NCBI GenBank assembly: GCA_007127015.1
Contig: SLAE01000157.1
Location: 1 to 10,447 of the forward strand
Source: Desulfonatronospira sp.
GTDB lineage: Bacteria; Desulfobacterota; Desulfovibrionia; Desulfovibrionales; Desulfonatronovibrionaceae
Direction of reading: 5' to 3'
Length of the DNA stretch: 10,447 bases
Positions 6,568 through 10,447 of this stretch are shown here, piece after piece (within the stretch, counting starts at the first letter, position 1; every line of letters begins with the position of its first letter). A program made the translations under genes and the position numbers. The notes beneath the pieces were generated by a model. That model saw nothing but the letters and a program-made list of their open reading frames with translations. It did not search any database and had not been told where the DNA came from.

Positions 6568-7635
6568 ATGAATCAGCATATCAAAAGAGCCCTGGACTCA
6601 GAAATCATAAGGAAACATCTCCCCGCCGGAAAAACAGTTGAAGAGCTGGAACAGGATCTGGATCACGGCACCAGGCAGAAGCTGAAGGAAGAGATCAAGG
6701 CCCTGCTCAGGGAAAAGGACGCCGTACTGGTAGCTCATTATTATGTCGCTGCAGACCTGCAGGAACTGGCCGCGGAAACCGGAGGTTTCACTTCAGATTC
6801 CCTGGATATGGCCCGTTTCGGCAATGAGCATCCCGCTTCAACCCTTGTTGTGGCCGGGGTGCGTTTCATGGGTGAAACAGCCAAGATTCTAAATCCGGAA
6901 AAAAAAGTGCTCATGCCGGACCTGAACGCCACCTGCTCTCTTGATCTTGGTTGCCCTGCTGAAGAATTTTCCGCGTTTTGTGACGAACATCCTGAGCGTA
7001 CCGTAGTAGTCTATGCCAACACCAGCGCTGAAGTAAAAGCCCGTTCCGACTGGGTGGTTACTTCCAGCATTGCTGAAAAAGTTGTTCATTACCTGCATGA
7101 ACGAGGAGAAAGCATACTTTGGGCTCCGGATAAATATCTGGGTGATTTTGTGCACTGCAGGACCGGCGCGGACATGATTTCATGGAATGGAGCCTGCGTA
7201 GTGCACGAGGAATTCAAAGCCGAAGCGTTGAGAAAAATGCGCATAGAAAATCCGGATGTCGGAATACTGGTACATCCTGAATCTCCGCGCGGAGTCATAG
7301 ACCAGGCCGACGTAGTAGGCTCCACCACTCAGCTGATCAAGGCGGCAGTTGATCTGCCCAATCAGAGATTCATCGTGGCCACGGACCGGGGTATATTCCA
7401 CAAGATGCGTGAGGCTGCGCCGGGCAAGGTGTTCATTCCCGCGCCCATAGCCGGAGAGAGCGTAACCTGCATCGCCTGTGCCCACTGTCCCTGGATGGCT
7501 ATGAACGGTCTGAGCAATCTGGCTCACAGTTTAAGATCGGGCGAGAATGAGATTAATGTGCCTCCGGAAACCGGACGCAGGGCCAGGGTGTCGGTCAACC
7601 GCATGATTGAGTTCGCCCGCAATCTGAAGGGTTAG
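6568..7635 (+). CDS. nadA: Quinolinate synthase NadA
   Basis: NadA condenses iminoaspartate with dihydroxyacetone phosphate to quinolinate, the second step of de novo NAD synthesis from aspartate, using an oxygen-sensitive [4Fe-4S] cluster in the cytoplasm. The 355-residue protein is near the E. coli length (347). Its cluster-ligand cysteines are visible: C123 in MPDLNATCSL, C210 in WNGACVVHEEF and C307 in the CxxCxxC motif CIACAHCPWMAMN (301-313). Other signatures are AHYYVAADLQELA (56-68), GVRFMGETAKIL (97-108), VHPESP (235-240), GSTTQ (251-255) and ATDRGIFHKM (271-280). The start at 6568 is chosen because AAGGAGG precedes it (3-nt spacer). The in-frame GTG 6502 would add a hydrophobic stretch that is just translated promoter DNA. 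NadB (aspartate oxidase) and NadC are not adjacent. trmFO follows 32 nt later on the same strand, so the two probably share a transcript. Confidence 0.97.
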   Translation: MNQHIKRALDSEIIRKHLPAGKTVEELEQDLDHGTRQKLKEEIKALLREKDAVLVAHYYVAADLQELAAETGGFTSDSLDMARFGNEHPASTLVVAGVRFMGETAKILNPEKKVLMPDLNATCSLDLGCPAEEFSAFCDEHPERTVVVYANTSAEVKARSDWVVTSSIAEKVVHYLHERGESILWAPDKYLGDFVHCRTGADMISWNGACVVHEEFKAEALRKMRIENPDVGILVHPESPRGVIDQADVVGSTTQLIKAAVDLPNQRFIVATDRGIFHKMREAAPGKVFIPAPIAGESVTCIACAHCPWMAMNGLSNLAHSLRSGENEINVPPETGRRARVSVNRMIEFARNLKG

Positions 7636-7667
7636 TCAGGTATTTTAACTAAAAGCATATTCAAACC

Positions 7668-8999
7668 ATGAAAAAAATTGCTATAATCGGCGGAGGCCTG
7701 GCCGGTTGCGAAGCGGCTCTGCAGCTTGCCCGTCATGATATCCAGGTGACAGTTTTTGAAATGAAGCCTGAGAAATTCTCACCAGCGCATCAAAGCTCCA
7801 GCCTGGGTGAGCTTGTCTGCTCCAATTCCTTCAGATCCATGGAAACAGTCACAGGGGTGGGACTTCTGCAGGAGGAAATGCGCAGGCTGGGCAGCCTGGT
7901 CATGGAAGCCGCGTATAAATGCAGAGTACCAGCGGGCAAAGCCCTGGCAGTGGACAGGGAAAAGTTTGCCGCTTATCTGACCTCAAGCGTGGAGGGACAC
8001 TCCCTGATCCAGGTGCTCAGAAAGGAGATCAAGGATCTGGATGATTCCCTGCTGCGCGAATTCGATTCGGTGATTATAGCCGCCGGACCACTGGTCAGTG
8101 ATCCTCTGGCTGAAAGTCTTTTCAGGATCATAGGCGCTGAGGATCTTTATTTTTATGATGCCATCGCCCCCATAGTCGGCGCTGATTCCGTAGATTACCG
8201 GAAGACCTTCTGGGGATCCAGGTATAAGCCGGAAGATGACGCTTATCTCAATTGCCCCATGAGCGAAGAGGAGTATTACAGGTTTTATCGGGAGTTGATC
8301 GAGGCACAAAGTGTTCCGGCCAGAGACTTTGAAAAGGAGATTCATTTCCAGGGCTGTATGCCGGTTGAAGCCATGGCCGCCAAGGGTGAGCTGACCATGG
8401 CTTATGGTCCTTTAAAGCCGGTGGGGCTTGTTGATCCGGGAACGGGCAGGCAGCCCTTTGCCGTAGTTCAGCTGCGCGCTGAAAATCTGGAGAAAACAGC
8501 CTTCAACATGGTGGGGTTTCAGACCAGGCTCAAATATAATGAGCAGAAAAGAGTGTTCAGGCTCATACCCGGCCTGGAAAATGCTGAATTTCTGCGACTG
8601 GGCAGCATGCACAGAAACACCTTTGTCAACGCTCCACAGGTGCTGAACGAAAACCTTGAGCTTAAAGCCAGGCCGGGTGTTTTTCTGGCCGGTCAGATAA
8701 GCGGTGTGGAAGGCTATCTGGAATCCGCGGCCTGCGGTCTGTGGCTGGGGCTCAAACTTGGCCTTGAAGCCAGGGGTGAAAAACCTGTCCAGCCTCCGAG
8801 AGACACTGCCCTGGGGGCGCTCATGGCACATCTCCAGAACGACACGGTTAAATTTCAGCCAAGCAATATTCATTTCGGCCTTTTCCCGCCGCTCAAAGTC
8901 AGGACGAAGAAAGCCAGGCGCAAGGAAATGCATGCCCAGAGGGCCAAGGAGAGTTTTGAAAGCTGGCTGAGCCGTGCTGACATCAGGAATACTGATTAA
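7668..8999 (+). CDS. trmFO: tRNA (uracil-54-C5) methyltransferase TrmFO, folate/FAD-dependent
   Basis: TrmFO makes m5U54 (ribothymidine) in the tRNA T-loop, taking the carbon from methylenetetrahydrofolate and reducing it with FAD, unlike SAM-dependent TrmA. The 443-residue length is typical of the family. The FAD-binding Rossmann motif IIGGGLAGCEAAL lies at 6-18 with the acidic strand end at E31 (VTVFEMKP). The family motif SLGELVCSNSFRS (45-57) includes C51, matching the nucleophilic/adduct cysteine (C53 in B. subtilis). C230 in FQGCMPVEAMA (227-237) matches the second conserved cysteine (C226). YDAIAPIV (163-170), NMVGFQTRLK (281-290), LGSMHRNTFVN (312-322) and QISGVEGYLESAA (343-355) are further TrmFO signatures that separate it from MnmG/GidA. 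No strong Shine-Dalgarno precedes ATG 7668, fitting translation coupled to nadA 32 nt upstream. It converges on yjbQ with 41 bp between stop codons and no evident terminator. Confidence 0.97.
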   Translation: MKKIAIIGGGLAGCEAALQLARHDIQVTVFEMKPEKFSPAHQSSSLGELVCSNSFRSMETVTGVGLLQEEMRRLGSLVMEAAYKCRVPAGKALAVDREKFAAYLTSSVEGHSLIQVLRKEIKDLDDSLLREFDSVIIAAGPLVSDPLAESLFRIIGAEDLYFYDAIAPIVGADSVDYRKTFWGSRYKPEDDAYLNCPMSEEEYYRFYRELIEAQSVPARDFEKEIHFQGCMPVEAMAAKGELTMAYGPLKPVGLVDPGTGRQPFAVVQLRAENLEKTAFNMVGFQTRLKYNEQKRVFRLIPGLENAEFLRLGSMHRNTFVNAPQVLNENLELKARPGVFLAGQISGVEGYLESAACGLWLGLKLGLEARGEKPVQPPRDTALGALMAHLQNDTVKFQPSNIHFGLFPPLKVRTKKARRKEMHAQRAKESFESWLSRADIRNTD

Positions 9000-9040
9000 G
9001 CCGGCACATGAGGCCTGATATCATTCTTGATGAGAAGCAG

Positions 9041-9436
9041 CTATCCCGCGATCCACTTGATCCAGATCTTCCGGGTGCGGGGGCCGTCGAATTCGGTAAA
9101 GAAAATCTTCTGCCAGGTCCCGAGCATAACCCGGCCCTTGTGCACGATGACCTGCAATGACGGTCCGATGAGACTGCTTTTGATGTGCGCGTCACTGTTG
9201 CCTTCGGCGTGCTGGTAATCGCCTCTGCGGGGAATAAGTCTTTCCAGGTTGACCAGAATGTCCCGGACCACTGAGGGGTCGGCGCCTTCATTGATGGTCA
9301 GCCCGCCGGTGGTGTGCGAGCAGTAAAGAGTCAGAACCCCGTCTTCCATACGGTTTGAAGTCAGGAAATCCTGCACTTCCCCGGTAATATCCACAAACTG
9401 TTCTCTTTTTGCAGTCTTGACCGTCAAGGAATCCAT
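9041..9436 (-). CDS. yjbQ: YjbQ / UPF0047 family protein
   Basis: The 131-residue protein matches the compact UPF0047 fold (E. coli YjbQ is about 138 residues). The conserved motifs are complete: CSHTTGGLTINEGADP (39-54), with H41, the TT pair and N49; HAEGNSDAHIKSSLIG (76-91), with H76, N80 and H84; and LGTWQKIFFTEFDGPRTRK (105-123). These histidines probably bind a metal. Members show weak thiamine-phosphate-synthase-like activity in vitro, and the true role is not settled. No signal or membrane segment is present, so it is cytoplasmic. The start is well fixed by a strong Shine-Dalgarno, GGGAGGT (9448-9442 on the minus strand), 5 nt before the ATG. It is divergent from the Ub-Mut7C gene, with 34 bp between start codons, and convergent with trmFO. 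Confidence 0.93.
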   Translation of the reverse strand: MDSLTVKTAKREQFVDITGEVQDFLTSNRMEDGVLTLYCSHTTGGLTINEGADPSVVRDILVNLERLIPRRGDYQHAEGNSDAHIKSSLIGPSLQVIVHKGRVMLGTWQKIFFTEFDGPRTRKIWIKWIAG

Positions 9437-9441
9437 GTTTT

Positions 9442-9448
9442 ACCTCCC
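9442..9448 (-). promoter_or_regulatory. Strong Shine-Dalgarno of yjbQ
   Basis: GGGAGGT on the minus strand, 5 nt before the yjbQ ATG, is among the best ribosome binding sites in the window. It lies inside the 34-bp gap shared with the divergent Ub-Mut7C gene, so the promoters of both genes must overlap the opposite gene's 5' end. Confidence 0.7.
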
Positions 9449-9470
9449 GGTTAATGATCAGGTTAAAAAT

Positions 9471-10193
9471 ATGAGTTACATCAAGCTTCTTTTTCACCAG
9501 GAATTCTTTGAATATTTCAGTGTGCCTTCTTATCTTGAATATGTACTTCACAGAAGGGCGTCCATCAAGGATATAATCGAAGCTTTGGGCATACCTCATA
9601 CCGAGATAGGGGCGCTAAATGTCGATGGTCTGGAAACAGGATTTGAACACATTCCTTCTCCAGGAGAAAAGATCACTGTCCTGCCGGTCAAGACTCCGGT
9701 GGATGTTACCAGATCCACCAAGCTTAGGCCAACAGAATTTCCTGAACCCAGATTCATCGTGGACGTGAACGCAGGCAAGCTGGCCATGCTTCTGCGCATG
9801 CTGGGCCGGGACACGCTCTGGAGTAACTCCTATACGGACAGTGAAGTTGCTGCTCTGGCTACAGGCGAGCAGCGTATCGTACTTTCCAGGGACCGGGGAC
9901 TATTGAAGAGAAAGGAGATCGTGCACGGCAGGCTGATCCGGTCCATGCATCCCGACGATCAGCTGCAGGAAGTGATTGAGCTTTACGGGTTGAACCGTTC
10001 CTGCAGATTTTCCCGCTGTCTCAGATGCAACCAGGTTCTAAATCCGGTACCCAAGGAGAAAATCCTGCACCGTCTTGAACCACGGACCAGAAAATATTTC
10101 GACCATTTTGAAATCTGTCCCGGCTGTGAGCGCATCTATTGGAAGGGCTCGCACTGGGAGAAGATGTGCAATAGAATAAAAAACTTCACCTGA
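9471..10193 (+). CDS. Ub-Mut7C protein: beta-grasp domain fused to Mut7-C PIN-like RNase and zinc ribbon
   Basis: The 240-residue protein has three parts. Residues 1-75 look like the ubiquitin/ThiS-like beta-grasp domain of the Ub-Mut7C family: SIKDIIEALGIPHTEIG (31-47), then VDG (51-53) and HIPSPGEKITVLPV (60-73). It has no C-terminal Gly-Gly because the chain continues. Residues about 94-160 are the Mut7-C PIN-like nuclease domain: FIVDVNAGKLAMLLRMLGRD (95-114), with D98 and D114, YTDSEV (121-126), with D123, and the core IVLSRDRGLL (136-145), with D141. The C-terminus is a zinc ribbon, CLRC (183-186) and CPGC (216-219). Mut7-C proteins are predicted RNases; the substrate here is unknown. 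ATG 9471 is preferred to the TTG at 9417, which lies inside yjbQ; only a weak AGGT (9460-9463) precedes it. A -35-like TTGACC at 9417-9422 lies inside yjbQ, but its -10 partner is poor. Confidence 0.88.
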   Translation: MSYIKLLFHQEFFEYFSVPSYLEYVLHRRASIKDIIEALGIPHTEIGALNVDGLETGFEHIPSPGEKITVLPVKTPVDVTRSTKLRPTEFPEPRFIVDVNAGKLAMLLRMLGRDTLWSNSYTDSEVAALATGEQRIVLSRDRGLLKRKEIVHGRLIRSMHPDDQLQEVIELYGLNRSCRFSRCLRCNQVLNPVPKEKILHRLEPRTRKYFDHFEICPGCERIYWKGSHWEKMCNRIKNFT

Positions 10194-10312
10194 AATACTG
10201 GATGTGTCAGTTGTTTATCTGGAAAGATTAAAGGTTATTGCTAAAAATCGTCAGTCGGGGTTTCATTTTTCTGGTCTGTGGTTTGCATGAATTATTTGTT
10301 AATTTGTTTTCA

Positions 10313-10437
10313 TCCGGAAACGGTTTTTTTTCCCTTTGGCTGCGTCAATCTGCACAATTATTCGTCAACGTATTAAGATACGCCTCCTCATAATTGATTG
10401 ATTTCCTTGCCAAAAGAAAAAACTCCTCGTTTCCGGA
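10313..10437. repeat. Inverted repeat, 10-bp perfect arms about 105 nt apart
   Basis: TCCGGAAACG at 10313-10322 is the exact reverse complement of CGTTTCCGGA at 10428-10437. Inward of each arm lies a T-rich (left) or A-rich (right) stretch, so imperfect pairing extends further, to about 20 nt. No transposase or target-site duplication is seen in the 105 nt between. It may mark a small non-coding element or be a pair of regulator sites. Confidence 0.4.
10314..10331 (+). terminator. Weak candidate terminator downstream of the Ub-Mut7C gene
   Basis: CCG-GAAA-CGG forms a 3-bp stem with a GNRA tetraloop, directly followed by eight T residues (10324-10331). The T-tract is good but the stem is very short for an intrinsic terminator, and it lies about 120 nt after the stop codon. 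Confidence 0.25.
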
Positions 10438-10447
10438 AAGAAAACCA

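Larger units (their letters stand above)
10194..10447. other. AT-rich intergenic end of the window
   Basis: No gene is seen in these 254 bp. The region holds the inverted repeat TCCGGAAACG / CGTTTCCGGA described separately, a small hairpin CGTAT-TAAG-ATACG at 10369-10382, and a T8 run at 10324-10331. The end of the window may lie in the upstream region of a gene beyond it, but no start codon with a ribosome binding site can be supported. Confidence 0.6.

Noticed and set aside
8412..8933. 173-codon open frame antisense to trmFO
   Set aside because: It lies entirely within the conserved trmFO coding sequence and its translation shows no domain features.

Overview
The window reads as an ordinary chromosomal stretch of a Gram-negative bacterium, most likely a deltaproteobacterium close to the sulfate-reducing Desulfovibrionales. 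This is an inference from gene content (a YcjX/YcjF pair, folate-type TrmFO, a long U32 protein, an Ub-Mut7C protein), from the mid-range GC coding regions beside AT-rich spacers, and from general protein character. No rRNA, tRNA, CRISPR array, transposase or phage gene was seen.

Layout. (1) Positions 1-93, minus strand: the first 31 codons of an exported protein that runs off the left edge. (2) 94-633: a long AT-rich spacer with hairpins and one plausible promoter. (3) 634-3979, plus strand: three co-directional genes, a YcjX-type P-loop NTPase, a class I SAM methyltransferase and a YcjF-type inner-membrane protein. ycjX and ycjF are classical partners (part of the phage-shock regulon in enterobacteria); the methyltransferase between them is the unusual part. 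(4) 3980-4453: a gene-free spacer holding a CGCTGATTT-type repeat and a compact, nested set of hairpins that may be a structured RNA or a small dispersed element. (5) 4454-6388, minus strand: a two-barrel U32 protein, possibly made from a leaderless transcript. (6) 6568-8999, plus strand, divergent from U32: nadA (quinolinate synthase) and trmFO (tRNA m5U54 methyltransferase), behind a good sigma70-type promoter. (7) 9041-9436, minus strand: a YjbQ/UPF0047 protein, convergent with trmFO. (8) 9471-10193, plus strand: an Ub-Mut7C protein (beta-grasp domain, PIN-like Mut7-C nuclease domain, zinc ribbon), divergent from yjbQ with only 34 bp between the start codons. (9) 10194-10447: a gene-free AT-rich end with a 10-bp inverted repeat.

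Functionally the genes are mostly housekeeping: envelope stress (ycjX/ycjF), NAD biosynthesis (nadA), and RNA modification or turnover (trmFO, probably U32, and the Mut7-C protein). I found no convincing new multi-gene system. The items most worth checking are the methyltransferase between ycjX and ycjF, the nested hairpins at 4237-4319, the leaderless start with a palindrome in the U32 promoter, and the tightly divergent yjbQ / Ub-Mut7C pair.
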